A stretch of DNA of 64,000 nucleotides, taken from the NCBI GenBank assembly GCA_027475525.1, contig JAMWFC010000056.1, forward strand, positions 620,001 through 684,000, written 5' to 3'. The DNA is from Macrolepiota albuminosa (taxonomy: Eukaryota > Basidiomycota > Agaricomycetes > Agaricales > Agaricaceae). The notes beneath the pieces are model-generated. The model made no database searches. It worked only from the letters and a program-made list of their open reading frames with translations, and had not been told where the DNA came from. Position numbers and translations under genes: made by a program. This document shows positions 11,664 to 22,762 of the stretch, in pieces. Position 1 is the stretch's first letter, and each line of letters starts with the position of its first letter.

Positions 11664-13345
11664 ATGTTTCCCAAAGCTGCTCTCACCGCCCTTTCCTTCC
11701 TTGCCATCGCAGTCTCTGCCCAGCAGATTGGTACAATGATGGCCGAGAATCATCCCAAACTTCCCTGGTACAAGTGCACCAAGGCCAACGGATGCGTTCA
11801 GCAGAGTAGCGGTGCCGTCACCGTTGACGCTAACTGGCGCTGGACCCACTCTGCCGCGTCTGGCAGCACCACTAACTGTTACACCGGTAACACTTGGGAT
11901 TCCACCCTCTGCCCTGACGACGTGACCTGCGCTGCCAACTGCGCTGTGGACGGTGCTGACTACTCCGGCACCTATGGTGTCACGACCAACGGCGATGCTT
12001 TGACTCTCAAGTTTGTCACTCAGTCCGCGCAAAAGAACGTCGGTTCCCGTCTCTACCTTCTCAACTCCGATACCCAGTACGAGATCTTCAAGCTCGTCGG
12101 CCAGGAGTTCACTTTTGATGTTGACGTATCCAACCTTCCTTGCGGTCTTAATGGTGCTCTTTACTTCTCGGAGATGGACGCAGATGGTGGAATGGCCAAG
12201 TTTCCTACCAATAAAGCTGGTGCCAAGTACGGAACTGGCTACTGCGACTCTCAGTGCCCTCGCGATCTCAAGTTTATTGGTGGCCAGGTCTGTCATAAAG
12301 TCTTTTTTCGCGGATCAATTGAGCGCTGACTTGAACTTTGCATAGGCTAACGTCGAGGGCTGGGTCGGCTCTTCGAACGATGTCAACTCGGGCACCGGTA
12401 ACCACGGTGCCTGCTGTAACGAGATGGATATCTGGGAGGCCAATTCTATCTCTTCTGCTGTTACCCCCCATCCTTGCGCCGCTACTGGTCTCGATATGTG
12501 CACTGGCACCGCTTGTGGGACCGAAGGTCGCTATGACACCGTTTGTGATCCCGACGGTTGCGACTTCAACTCCTTCCGTATGGGCGACAAGACCTTCTAC
12601 GGTCCCGGCCTCACCGTTGATACCACTAAGAAGTTCACTGTGGTCACCCAGTTTGTTTCCTCTGATGGAACTACCAGCGGAGACCTCGTCGAAATTCGTC
12701 GCCTTTATGTCCAGAACGGTGTCGTCATCCAGAACTCCAAGGTCAACATCCCCGGCATGGACGCCTTCGACTCCATCACCGAAGATTTCTGCGATGCCCA
12801 GAAGTCTGCCTTCGGTGACCAGACTCAATTCCAGGCAAAGGGTGGTCTGACGCAAATGGGCAAGGCTCTCAAGAACGGGATGGTGCTCGTTCTGAGCGTG
12901 TGGGATGACCACGCAGTCAACATGCTCTGGCTCGACTCGGACTACCCCACCGACGCTGACCCCTCTACTCCTGGTATTGCTCGAGGCACTTGCTCAACCA
13001 GCTCCGGTACGCCCTCCGACGTCGAGAGCAACTCCCCCAATGCTTCCGTTACCTATTCCAACATCCGCTTTGGTGAAATCGGATCGACTTACACCAGTAC
13101 CGTGACAGGCACAACTTCTGTTGGTGGCTCCACTGGCTCTACTAGCCCTACCGGCACCTCGAGCGCGCCTGCTTCCACCGCCACACAGGTCAAATTCGGT
13201 CAATGGTCAGTTCTCCTTTCTCTGTGCTTAGACCTTTGATTACTAAAATTTTCACAGCGGGGGTATTGGCTACACCGGTCCCACCGTGTGCGCTGCTGGC
13301 ACCACTTGCACTTTTCAAAATGACTTCTATTCTCAGTGTCTTTAA
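11664..13345 (+). CDS. Secreted GH7 cellobiohydrolase with C-terminal CBM1, three exons
   Basis: Exons 11664-12287, 12346-13205 and 13258-13345 give 523 aa. The enzyme releases cellobiose processively from the reducing ends of cellulose outside the cell. Seen: a signal peptide [19 protein letters not shown] with mature Gln start (QQIG), the GH7 core, and the catalytic motif EMDIWEAN (Glu nucleophile, Asp, Glu acid/base) right after the first intron. Next come the conserved GACCNEMD context, a Ser/Thr/Gly linker ([14 protein letters not shown]) and a CBM1 ([13 protein letters not shown]...NDFYSQCL) whose first Cys codon is split by intron 2. Length and domain order are normal for a cellobiohydrolase I. 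GT-AG introns are 58 and 52 bp. Expression is likely carbon-controlled. Confidence 0.97.
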
Positions 13346-13556
13346 GTACTTGCGCGGCCAATGCTTTGTGCACTTGAGGACTTTGTTGGTGAAAATGCTT
13401 CTCTGGACTTGTAAAATAGGATGAACTACCTACTTCATGTAATGAGAATATGGTGGTCAACGTACTATAATTATTCTTCTTACGAACAAACAAACCTTAC
13501 ATCTTGAGGAAGAACAAGCTTTACATATAAGTCCGCAGGAATGGTGTCGCGAGCAC
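13346..13556. other. GH7 3' flank
   Basis: About 210 bp between the GH7 stop and the retroelement ORF, probably 3' UTR. Nothing else recognised. Confidence 0.4.
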
Positions 13557-15191
13557 GTGCGCCTTTACAACTTGAACAAGAACTACTACGTACTCTCTGC
13601 ATCGAATTTCGCTACCTCTACATCGTCGGCTTTCCTTCCTCTGTGCTCCTTCATGGCGAGTACTTGCACTCTTTCGGATACCTTGCCCGCGACCTCGCGC
13701 TCGACGCGTCGCCCTTGCACCCGTTCTCAGCACCCAGATTCTCGGCGCGGCCTTCGCGTTCCTGCACCGCGCCAGCCCACTATAGACAGAGACATAGACG
13801 AAGAGTCTGACGAGGATAATGACGTGGACTCGACAGATTGCGATGGCTCCGGTGCCCGGACCATCGCCCCCCAAGCGGCAACTACTCGTCCTGACGTCAT
13901 TTCCGATCCGTCATCCGGGGCCTCTGATGTGCCTTCTCCACTGCGAGTACCCACCATCCGAGTGTCCCCTTCCTCCCAGGTTCCCAGATCCACGCAATGC
14001 CGCGGACATTCTCCACCAGAGGCGGAGTCTTTCCTTCAGCAGGCCTCAGCTTCCCTCCTTGAGCCATTTTCTCGCCCTTCACTCACCCCGTTCAATGTAG
14101 TGCAGCCGTCAGATGCATCAGACTCGCTTTTGCCTCCGACCTTGCCCGGTTTCCCTTCTTCCGTCATCCCGCTATCTTCCGTCTACCTTCCACACTATCC
14201 TGTGGTTCACCACGAAAATTCAAGTGCTCAGAATCAATCAGCTCTTTCGCTTCTGGGCGCCCCTCCAACTGCAGCCACAGAGTTGGATCCAAATGTGGTG
14301 CCTATCCCACTCCGAATTCAGCGAGTTTTCAATGATGGTTGGTCTGTCTACGTTCCTCTCGACCTGTTAACAAATGAGGCCTGTCACAAAGCACTTATGG
14401 CACCTGACCATCATGGCTATTATTCCCTTTCCCTGACCTCCTCCGGTGAACTCCATGTTTCCAGTGCACCATTCGACCTGAGCAAGGAGTGTTCAATCAC
14501 CCCGTTGGAATTCATGCAGGCCTCGACTACTCTTGTCTGGGTGATTCGGCACTGTCTCAAAGCAGGACCGGAGGCCTTAATCGGAGGCCCAACGGCGGGC
14601 GCCATTGCGGATACATTCAAGGCCCATTATGACTACATAATCCGTTGTCCTGACTACAGTACAAATTTTCCCGTGTACCTGGCATATGATATCTACATTC
14701 GTCATGCATACCTCCACAATAATGGGAACATTCGGGTGGATGTATGGCACAAGCTTGTCTTCGAGAAAAAGCTGCAGGACCACACAACTGATCGCATCCG
14801 GGGTCTTTTGGGTCAAGCATCGGACTTGCTTTTCAGTGACTCCTCCCCATCCACTTCATCCTCCAATATACAGTCCTTTCGAGACTCATCTTTCCCGTTT
14901 TGTGACACCACTCATTCCTTTCGCAACCTCTCATTCACAGAAGCGCAGGCGACTCGCTCTTCACAGTTCCGTCGTGGCGGAAGAGGAGGCAGAAAACACC
15001 CCTACAGCACAGATTCAACCCGGGCAGGATCAAAATTCAAGTGCATGGTGTGCGGTGGCGATGATCACAGATTCCATTCTTGCACAAGATCGGGAAAAAT
15101 CTTGCGAAAAATAAACAATCGCTTCGTTGATACCGACAGAAATTCTCACTGTTACGCATTCAATGGGCCCCCACTCCTGCTCAACAGTTAA
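13557..15191 (+). CDS. Gag-like protein of a tyrosine-recombinase (DIRS-like) retroelement
   Basis: A 544-codon frame (a more natural start is the ATG at 13653). The first 250 residues are Ser/Pro-rich and low in complexity. The middle contains a conserved-looking block (VYVPLDLLTNEACHKAL ... DTFKAHYDYI ... YIRHAYLHNNGN). The end has a zinc-knuckle-like CMVCGGDDHRFHSC after a Gly/Arg-rich patch. A second cysteine cluster (SCSTVNCPHRHACSLC) is read only in the +1 frame after a run of five C near 15175, so the original protein continued and has been frameshifted. Gag proteins with this layout precede RT in basidiomycete DIRS-type elements. That assignment is from memory of the family and the adjacent RT. 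Confidence 0.7.
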   Translation: MRLYNLNKNYYVLSASNFATSTSSAFLPLCSFMASTCTLSDTLPATSRSTRRPCTRSQHPDSRRGLRVPAPRQPTIDRDIDEESDEDNDVDSTDCDGSGARTIAPQAATTRPDVISDPSSGASDVPSPLRVPTIRVSPSSQVPRSTQCRGHSPPEAESFLQQASASLLEPFSRPSLTPFNVVQPSDASDSLLPPTLPGFPSSVIPLSSVYLPHYPVVHHENSSAQNQSALSLLGAPPTAATELDPNVVPIPLRIQRVFNDGWSVYVPLDLLTNEACHKALMAPDHHGYYSLSLTSSGELHVSSAPFDLSKECSITPLEFMQASTTLVWVIRHCLKAGPEALIGGPTAGAIADTFKAHYDYIIRCPDYSTNFPVYLAYDIYIRHAYLHNNGNIRVDVWHKLVFEKKLQDHTTDRIRGLLGQASDLLFSDSSPSTSSSNIQSFRDSSFPFCDTTHSFRNLSFTEAQATRSSQFRRGGRGGRKHPYSTDSTRAGSKFKCMVCGGDDHRFHSCTRSGKILRKINNRFVDTDRNSHCYAFNGPPLLLNS

Positions 15192-15205
15192 CTGCCCCCA
15201 TCGAC

Positions 15206-15858
15206 ATGCCTGTTCCCTGTGCGGTGAGGGACAACGCTCCGCCCAGGAATGTCCTGCTTGAACATTACTTTCCTATAACCACTCCTCTTAAAGTCGACCG
15301 CTGGGCATGTCTTCTCAAGGAGGCTGGAGTTCACTCGCGTTTTGCCTCTGTTATACATGGTTTACAATACGGTTTTTCCTTGGGTTTTTGGTCTATAACC
15401 TAGTTTTTCAGTTCTAATTATCACTCGTAGGTTTTGAAAGCTATACCTTAGTCTGTACCTTTTCTCCCCCCAATCACTACCGCTCTGCGCTACACCATGA
15501 CTTTATTCTCTCTAAATACAGAGAAGAACAGCTTTGGGGCCGTGTATCAGAGGGGTTTCCTCCAGATGTTGCTCAAAAATTGTTCGGATGTTATCATACA
15601 GCTCCTCTTGATGTAATCAAATGTTCACCGGGGAAAATGAGGATCACTCATATCCTAGAGATGATCTACTGTTCCCTTCTGTCAACTCTCATATTGATAC
15701 AAAGTGTTTTCAATGTGATTGGGGAAGTTTCTCTGCTTGCTGGATTCTGGTTGCAGATGTGCCAGCTGAAACTCAAGTTGTTGGGAAATCAGACAGAGAA
15801 CCTGGTGAAAAGGAGCAGAGCACGCAGTGTTACAAGCACTGAGAAGCGTGTACTATGA
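15206..15858 (+). pseudogene. Reverse-transcriptase N-terminal fragment of the same DIRS-like element, frameshifted
   Basis: Reading TPLKVDRWACLLKEAG and FASVIHGLQYGFSLGF (about 15280-15400) matches the usual start of DIRS-type RT. Then REEQLWGRVSEGFPPDVAQ and CYHTAPLDVIKCSPGKMRI (about 15520-15650) change frame into YPRDDLLFPSVNSHID and CFQCDWGSFSACWILVADVP (about 15650-15775), the expected RDDP-SVNS region. The RT stops soon after, so the catalytic core is missing. Together with the gag ORF this is a truncated element. Confidence 0.7.
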
Positions 15859-16070
15859 TATAATCTATGTGTAAAGATTCTGCCTGTGGCTTTACTTATG
15901 AGGTAAGCAGTAACTCATGTATTCTAGTATTGCAATACAAATTCATTGCTGCTGTCTGGGGAAAGGAACCATAGGTTCCTTTGCTCAAAACATTGAAACC
16001 TGTAAGGGTCCATGGTGAGCTGCAATCCCCAATAAGCCAGGAGCTCCATGATGCATTGTGCAAAATGCAG
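15859..16070. other. Flank between the DIRS-like relic and the Copia insertion
   Basis: About 210 bp without a clear frame. It may be further decayed retroelement sequence, but no motif was recognised. Confidence 0.35.
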
Positions 16071-16075
16071 GCCCC

Positions 16076-16211
16076 TGTTGGAATCTGAATCCGTGGGACC
16101 TAAGTAAACACAGATACCGTAAGTATCTTAATCCTCAGTCTGTGTAACAATGACTCTATTCTGTACCTAAGTAAACACAGATACCGTAAGTATCTTAATC
16201 TGAGGTACAGT
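16076..16211 (-). repeat. Distal part of the Copia 3' LTR
   Basis: These 136 bp align base for base with 42948-43083 (4 transitions). They end exactly where the large insert begins. The preceding GCCCC is the left target-site duplication. Confidence 0.93.
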
Positions 16212-16233
16212 TCCGAGGTCTACTTTAGTAGAC
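16212..16233. repeat. Left terminus of the Helentron-like element: inverted-repeat arm and hairpin
   Basis: The terminus begins TCCGAGG. GTCTAC-TTTA-GTAGAC at 16218-16233 can form a perfect 6-bp stem. The CCGAGGTCTAC arm is repeated inverted near the right end. The relic at 54286 has the same start (TCTGAGG). Confidence 0.8.
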
Positions 16234-16328
16234 TGAGGTTTTACTACCTGCTTTGGCACGCATTTTGTCCTCGAAATTTGTGCCCCTCACGTGATCTCGG
16301 CAGTTGCCGTTCTCTTCCTCTACCGGCT

Positions 16329-16560
16329 ATGTCCTCGATATTTGCTCCCTTTCGGCTATCTTTACCGGCTATTACTACCGGCTATTACTACCATGTCCTC
16401 GATATTTGCTCCCTTTCGGCTATCTTTACCGGCTATTACTACCGGCTATTACTGCCATGTCCTCGATATTTGCTCCCTTTCGGCTATCTCTACCGGCTAT
16501 TACTGCCATGTCCTCGATATTTGCTCCCTTTCGGCTATCTCTACCGGCTATTATGTTCAT
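16329..16560. repeat. Subterminal tandem repeat, four copies
   Basis: ATGTCCTCGATATTTGCTCC recurs at 16329, 16393, 16457 and 16508 (spacings 64, 64, 51), separated by CTACCGGCTATTACT-type spacers. The same array, with most CpG changed to TpG/CpA, recurs near 54400-54640 in the Helentron relic, so it is part of the element's end. Confidence 0.85.
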
Positions 16561-17027
16561 CCTCATGTTGAAAAATCCTTGCGTTTTCTTTATATACACA
16601 TATATATAATTTTCTTGTGTTGAGCGCATTATTGTGTTTATTTCACCAAGTCGATGGATTATATATACGAATGTGTTTTTTATTTTTATTTGTTTGTTTT
16701 GCTATCCTTTATCTTGATTTATTTTCATTTGTTTCCTGTTTGTATATTTTTATTGTGTATGTAATTTGTTATGTTTTCTGACAGATGTGAGAATGTTTCA
16801 TTATTTCTTTGCTCCAGCAGTCGTTTACATCGTCGATAGATGAATCGTTATATTACGATAACATAATCTACTTACACTAGATAGGTAGCTATCGACTTGT
16901 CAGCAGGAATGAAATATTATTGAACTAATGAACTGGTGAACAACAAAAGTGAAGAAGTACGAAAGTGAATAAAATATGTACAAGTTGGGGTCGCGTCAAA
17001 AGAAAATAGAAACAAATTCCTGGCCGC

Positions 17028-17130
17028 TGGTTATGTAAGTTGACATTATGTAAGTTGCTGCTCTGTAAGCTGTTGCTCCAGCTATGGTTTATGTAAGCCG
17101 TCGCTCCAGCTGCGGTTTATGTAAGCCTTC
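17028..17130 (+). repeat. Short array of the 28-bp repeat (left)
   Basis: About three degenerate units of the TTATGTAAGCYGTYGCTCYA type lie between the terminal repeats and the 311-aa gene. The orientation is the same as the array at 22288-22651. Confidence 0.75.
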
Positions 17131-17443
17131 GCGGTTGTTTGTTTGTGATATTACATTTGCGGGCAAATGCAGTGTATTTGGTAATGTGATGATGCGGGAA
17201 TACTATAAAAGCGACTAAAACGAGAAGGATCGGTGGATGAGGGAGAAACAAAATACGGGTCCAGTGGACTCGTTAGGGAAGGAAGCAGGACGACAATATA
17301 GTCAGACCCAAGCAAGTGTCTGTGAATCGTAGTCGAAACTATATGCGATTGGCAAAGATCAACGAGGCCGTTATTGACAATGTGACAAAGCGAATGAGAT
17401 CCGAGTGTCGTGGTCGCAATTGAAGGCTTTTTGATCGATGTAA

Positions 17444-18610
17444 TCATTGGTTGCCGTTGCCTGATGCGTCTACGTCCATTCTGTTCTGGCCCTTGTCTGA
17501 AATGTCTCTCAGCTTTCTCTTCAGTTTGTTCTTGGTCCCTTCGTTGGATACTACGTTCTGTGGGGTGTTTATCAGTGTGTTTACTGTGTTGCTTTGTCGC
17601 TCACTTTTATGAAGCTAGACCGGTGCTCGATAAGAGTCATGGATCTCAATACGAGAAGCATTTTGAGTTTCCCACCCGCCAGGTTAACAATCTGGAAAGA
17701 TAGCTGGACAGAAACGAGGTCTCCCACTCGGAATCTTTCCGGCTTGTAATGTTCGTATCTTAAGTTTCCTTCAGTTTTGTGTGTTGCTCTATTGTGTTGT
17801 ACTTACGTTGTCCTGTTCCCTTCATTTACCTTCATCTTCGAAAATTGGACCACGTTGTCTTCGGTAATCATGAACCCTTTCTGCCTTATTTTCTCTGTGA
17901 GATTGTACGGGTCTAGTTCCCTGTCCATGGGAATGTGTTGTTCGTTCTTCTCTACATCGCATGTCGGTGTAAATATCCTGTTCGCGATGTCTAGTGATCT
18001 TTCTTGCTGTCCGAGGAACGCGTTATACCAGCATTCGAGACGGCCTTCTGAGAATTCAAGTTCGAAGTGCTTGTTAATCTCCGTTGCTCCTATCATTGCA
18101 TCGTCGAAATGTTTTGTTCCTAGGCCGTCCAGCTTCACGTATTGCTTCATGTATTTCAGTCGTCTGTAGTCGCTGCTTTATGTGATTAGACTCTGTTCTG
18201 TTGGATCTCATTGAACGCACCTCATGCGTGTTTCTCTTTTCAGTGGCAGGAGATCCTTTTCGCTTATGGCTCCGTATACCGTGAAAACCAACTCCTCGTC
18301 TGATATATCGCCGTCTTCATGGACGTACACTAGTCGCCATGAGTGAGGCTTATTTACTTCTTTTGTCTTAATGGCTTCTGCCCATCTTGGTTCCTGTTAT
18401 GTCTTGTATGTTGATAGTCCGACATACGGTGTGCGGTTTGGTTACTTACGTTTGCGACGCTGGTCAACATAACGTCGTTTTCTTCTTCTCCTTTGCGTAT
18501 GGCTTTCTCAATCGCAGTTTCTTGGTTGCGTGATGAGTCTACTGATGTTGAGATGTCTGTAAACGTTGCTTACTTGCTGCCTCTGTGTCGTAATCTGCTC
18601 CTAAGGTCAT
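17444..18610 (-). CDS. Helentron cargo gene 1: conserved protein of unknown function, 311 aa, six exons
   Basis: Exons (minus): 18610-18574, 18541-18450, 18393-18221, 18172-17807, 17758-17605, 17557-17444; phases agree throughout. Seen: SWRLVYVHEDGDISDEELV, MSDYRRLKYMKQYV, a 90-residue central block (HFELEFSEGRLECWYN ... YNLTEKIRQKGF), then YEHYKPERFRVGDLVSVQLS and KMLLVLRSMTLIEHR, and a Lys-rich tail. I know this YKPExFRVGDLV...LRSxTLL pattern from many uncharacterised basidiomycete proteins but cannot name a function. Part of exon 4 survives in mutated form at about 55146-55260 within a Helentron relic, which supports its being a real component of the element. It starts divergently from cargo gene 2. 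Confidence 0.85.
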
Positions 18611-19357
18611 TTTTGTTATGATATATCTACTGTGGCTCTGTCAGTATAATACACCTGTCGGACAGTGGCTAGACGTACATTGTATTGCTGCTGTGTCTTG
18701 ATATCCTTCTAGTCTGTTGTGCTATCTGTGTATTCTTTATAGTATCAGGAAGTGATCAGTGAGTGCCTCGACTGTTTTCCTGTGTATGACGTGACGTATC
18801 TTGGTTTACCTATCCCATACCCAACTCGTTTCCTTCCTATCGGCTTCGTCTTTTTTGGTATATGCACTTCGGTTGTTTGGTACCTTCTGTGCCTGTCATC
18901 GTGACGCTTCCCGTAGTCTGTCTCCAGTGGTACATTAATTTCTGGCTTCGTTTCTGGCTTCGTTTTATCATCCTCAACTGTTCAGGGACAGACCTTATGA
19001 TGTTCCTCTGTCTCTCTTTCTTTGTCCTCTCATTGGTGAATCTCTAGTGTGTTGCCCTTCTGAGGTTACGGCTATTAAGGTACAACGTTACGAGTTGTGG
19101 ATCTGCAATGCTTGTGTTCTATCTAAAAGGTCCCGCTGTGCCTTCTGTGAATCTTGTCTTACTGAAATTTTCATTCTACTTAATTTTATTTTGTTCGAAG
19201 AAAGGGATACACCGTTCTTTACGTTATACTGTCTTTCCCTCCTTGATGCGACGTGCAGCTTGCTGCTCTATATAAGTGTCCTTTGTCCACTCTCCTTGAT
19301 AATCCCCTCTCCGCCTCCTCTTTTTTCTCTGTGTGTTTTGTGTCACTATACGAACCC
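18611..19357. promoter_or_regulatory. Shared upstream region of two divergent cargo genes
   Basis: 747 bp separate the start codons of the minus-strand 311-aa gene and the plus-strand 625-aa gene. It is T-rich on the plus strand near the second gene. No specific motif is assigned; bidirectional promoter activity is inferred from layout only. Confidence 0.45.
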
Positions 19358-21886
19358 ATGCCCCCTCGCAAGATAAAGTCTGAAGAGAATAAGGCTCAGA
19401 CACTTGTTGACCAACTCAAGACCATGTGTGTTTTATATTGGTGTCTTTGATTTTTTTTTTTTTTTTTTAAAGAAAAAAACTTGTTGTCCTCGGTGCAGGA
19501 GTGCGGATAGGTTGCAAGCGTGTGTACGGCTCTTTCAGTTCCGGTTGGTCTTGCTAATTTGCTTATTGTAGCATATTTGATAGCGTTTCTGCGGCGACAG
19601 CTTCTGGATCTGAAACAGGCGAACCATCTGCTGGGTGAGTACTCTTTTCGTGTTGTAATCTGTAATGCTAATGTTATTTAGGTCTATTGACGGCGGGTCG
19701 CCGTCTAAGCGAAAGGTTTCTGCTTCGCATGATGGGTTCGTGTGTTACTTGTTGTATTTGTGACTATCGTTTTACTTAATGTCTTGGTGTCAGTTCTGTT
19801 AGTGTTCCTGCCACGCCGTCGCCCAAGAAAAAGAGGGCTGTGTCTATTCCGTCCGTTGATACACCTGTCATGTTTGTATCTCCGTTTTCCTTGTTACTTT
19901 GCTTGACTGCTGCTATGTAGTCGGGCTATGGCTGGATTGACTGCTGAAGATGCGACCTTGTCAAGTGGTCGTGCTGTGTACGTGATTTCTGATTTGTTCG
20001 CGTTCATGCGCGGTTTGCCTTATGTTTTGCACTCTCAAGGCGCTCCCGTACCATGACGGAGAAGGCTTTGTTTGCGAGCCAGTCAAGCCCTAAAAGGTCG
20101 CGTGCCGGAGCTGCGGCCAAGGCCGCTAGTCCGAATTTGGATGACGAATTTGCACCCAAAAAACTTGTTGACTTGTCTGACGATGACGATGATGACTTGC
20201 CTGTTGTGTCAGTGTGGATTGTTTCTTCTGTTATTTGCTTGTGCTCATTTTGTTCTTTTCGCTTTGGTATAGGATTGCTAAGCGGCCCGTACCTAGACCG
20301 CTTGTTAAGAAGCCTCTTGTTGTCACGGCGGGCGATGATAACATCGACGATTGGGATGTTGCGGACAATAATAGTGACACGCTATCGGACTTTATTGTCG
20401 ATGATAGTTCTGCTCCCGATTATGGATTGTCGGAAGATGGCGAGTCTCCCGTGCCTCCCGTCCCCGTTTCGTCTGCTTTGGCTGCTCCGCTTTCGATTGT
20501 CCGCTCAGATGCTGTTGAACCGTATGTTTATTTTATTTTATTTTCTTCCCTTCGTCTCTGTACCTCATTTGTTGATGTCTTGCTGCAGCATTGATCCTTG
20601 TCTCGATCCTGCGGAAGAGCTTGCAGTGGATGCGGTCATGCAGCCTTCTATCCAAGAAAAGTTTATGGTGTCGACTTATCAAGGACTGCCGTTCCTTAAG
20701 TGCGGACCAACGTCTACTATTTTGCTTGCATTTACTCAACTTGTCGTCAGGAAACAACTCATAATCCAGCCTTTTGGATATGACAAAATGAACAGTGACG
20801 GTAAAATCCGTTACGCGCGCATTGGTGTTGTTGCTGAGCATATGAATGAAGACAATTGGACGTGCGTTTTGCTTCTTGTTTTGTATTTTTTTCTGTTCTT
20901 ATGTATGACTTTTTCAACAGTTCGTTGTCGTCTTCTCTTTTATTCAATCGTCACGCCTTCTACGTTAACTTGGCCAGGACTGACCCTGTCCAACTCAATG
21001 CCCCGAAGCAGCGATTGGCTCTTCGGGATTTGACGGGTCCCTTCTGTGTCTGTATTACCTCTGGAGTGGTAACTGCCTCGCATTTATTTGACAGTTCTGT
21101 TCTTGTTGGGAGTCCGTCTGACAAGTATGGTCAGCATCGTATCGAGATTGTTGAATTCCATCAAGAGTCTCTTCGCCAGTTTGCTGTTTTGGGTTGTGTT
21201 TTCAACCTCCCGGACGGTGTTCGAGGTACTATTTCTGGTAATGGTGTGGCATTTGTTACTAGAGGTGAGGGTAAAACCCCTACATACAATGTTGGTGAGT
21301 CGTGATTCGTTGTTTTTGTTGGTTCTGCATTTGATGTGACTTCAGACGGTGGGTACGCGACCCCTAAGTCCAAGAGGCCCTCCGGTATAAAGAGTAACTC
21401 AATGTTTACCGAGATGGATGCTCCTGTGTTCAAATCGGCTGGGGTTGCCGATCTGTATAAGCCGGTCGTTGAGTTTGATCAAAAAGGTTCTTGTTATGCT
21501 CGTTTCCAGATGGTGTTCTAACATTTTCTCAGTGCCTGTGTATGACGGCAGGGTAGAAACCGGTCAACCGTTCCGTTTTACGCCCAGTGACTTTGATTCT
21601 CTTCCTTCTTGGCGTCCATACGAAAACAACAATGTTGAGGTTCCGGAAAGTTCTGTCGTCAGTGTTGGTTTTAGTGCCAACTGGTATGAGTCCGGTGGTC
21701 ACAAGTACGTTGGTGTTCGTTGTGTTTGAATATGTTCTCACGTTTTTCAGGTATCTCACCTTGAACTTGCTGTTTGTCATTGTGTTGCACGACCCTACTT
21801 ACGTGATGCGTCTTGTTGAACCTGCTCTTGTGGTGGACCGCGCCGGTGCCACTAAGGGGAAGGCCAAGTCCAAGGGGCGTAAGTAG
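19358..21886 (+). CDS. Helentron cargo gene 2: unknown protein, 625 aa, 13 exons
   Basis: Exons: 19358-19425, 19499-19543, 19572-19634, 19682-19735, 19794-19871, 19921-19977, 20040-20207, 20273-20521, 20589-20861, 20921-21294, 21346-21486, 21533-21704, 21751-21886. All introns are GT-AG and phases agree. The N-terminal 220 residues are low in complexity, with SPSKRK and SPKKKR basic patches (possible nuclear signals) and acidic DLSDDDDDD. The C-terminal 350 residues look globular (GLPFLKCGPTSTILLAF, FYVNLARTDPVQLNAP, ALRDLTGPFCVCITSG, GYATPKSKRPSGIKS) and end in basic KGKAKSKGRK. I do not recognise the fold. A DNA-binding accessory role for transposition is conceivable, but nothing seen proves it. 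Confidence 0.85.
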
Positions 21887-21929
21887 TTCCTGCTTTCGCC
21901 GCTCCTTTGTCCTTGTTGGTCGACTGTGC

Positions 21930-21930
<1 letters not shown>

Positions 21931-21968
<38 letters not shown>
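21931..21968 (+). repeat. Homopolymer of 38 A
   Basis: Uninterrupted A38 begins 45 bp after the stop codon of cargo gene 2. It could be a natural microsatellite, a relic of poly(A) insertion or a length-uncertain assembly run. ORFs crossing it on the minus strand (poly-Phe) are artefacts. Confidence 0.95.
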
Positions 21969-21972
<4 letters not shown>

Positions 21973-22287
21973 ATTCGGCGACCTTCCGCCTGGGAGGCAC
22001 AGTGCAGACGGGCGGATTGTGACATCAGTTGTGACCTTAGCCATCTAGCCATCGGACGTTACTTGTTACTTTTAGCAGTCGTTTTTGTGTTGCGTTGTTT
22101 TGATAGTCTCGATATAGACAGACTTTTTGTTGAGCCGTTGTTTGTTTGACCGTTTGTTCACTGAGTGAATAATCTTTTCTTCGGCAAATCTATGTATAAA
22201 TGGTTTGTTACCCCACTGGATTTAATTGTACTTCCAACGTGCTTTGAATCTTTCGTCGCGTTACCTTCGGTTACTGTGTTAATGCTT

Positions 22288-22651
22288 GTTTATGTAAGCT
22301 GTCGCTCTAGTAGTGGTTTATGTAAGCTGTCGCTCTAGCAGTGGCTTATGCAAGCTGTTGCTCCAGCGGTGGTTTATGTAAGCTGTTGCTCTAGCGGTGG
22401 TTTATGTAAGCCGTCGCTCCAGCAATGGTTTATGTAAGCTATTGCTCTAGCGGTGGTTTATGTAAGCTGTTGCTCTAGCAGTGGTTTATATAAGCCATCG
22501 CTCCAGCAATGGTTTATGTAAGCTATGGCTCTCGCGGTGGTTTATGTAAGCCGTCGCTCCAGCAGTGGTTTATGTAAGCTGTCGCCCCAACAATGGTTTA
22601 TATAAGCTGCTACTCTGGACATGGTTTATGTAAGCTATCGCTCCATCGATG
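22288..22651 (+). repeat. Array of thirteen 28-bp repeats upstream of the Rep-helicase
   Basis: The unit is GTTTATGTAAGCTGTYGCTC followed by YAGCRGTG, repeated head to tail with a few substitutions. 13 x 28 = 364 bp fits exactly. The same family occurs at 17028-17130 (same direction) and 30470-30615 (opposite direction). Confidence 0.9.
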
Positions 22652-22762
22652 GTTTCGAGTTGTGATGTAATATTAGATCAGGTGACTATAGTGATGGTTG
22701 CTTCATATGTAACTTGTTTTGTACTCGTGAATTGATTTCAACGATGAGATTGTCTGTGTACG

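Noticed and set aside
11646..12296. 216-codon minus-strand ORF opposite GH7 exon 1
   Set aside because: Shadow of the GC-rich, biased GH7 coding sequence; the plus strand has an unmistakable cellobiohydrolase.
12274..12912. 212-codon minus-strand ORF opposite GH7 exon 2
   Set aside because: Also a shadow of GH7, which carries the catalytic motif on the other strand here.
16278..16629. Three overlapping ORFs of about 100 codons in the subterminal repeats
   Set aside because: They translate the tandem repeat in all three frames; repeat structure explains them.
21799..22052. Minus-strand ORFs with long poly-Phe
   Set aside because: They only translate the A38 tract and lie opposite the last exon of the 625-aa gene.
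22288..22651. CRISPR-like array
   Set aside because: The 28-bp units are directly adjacent with no unique spacers, and the genome is eukaryotic.
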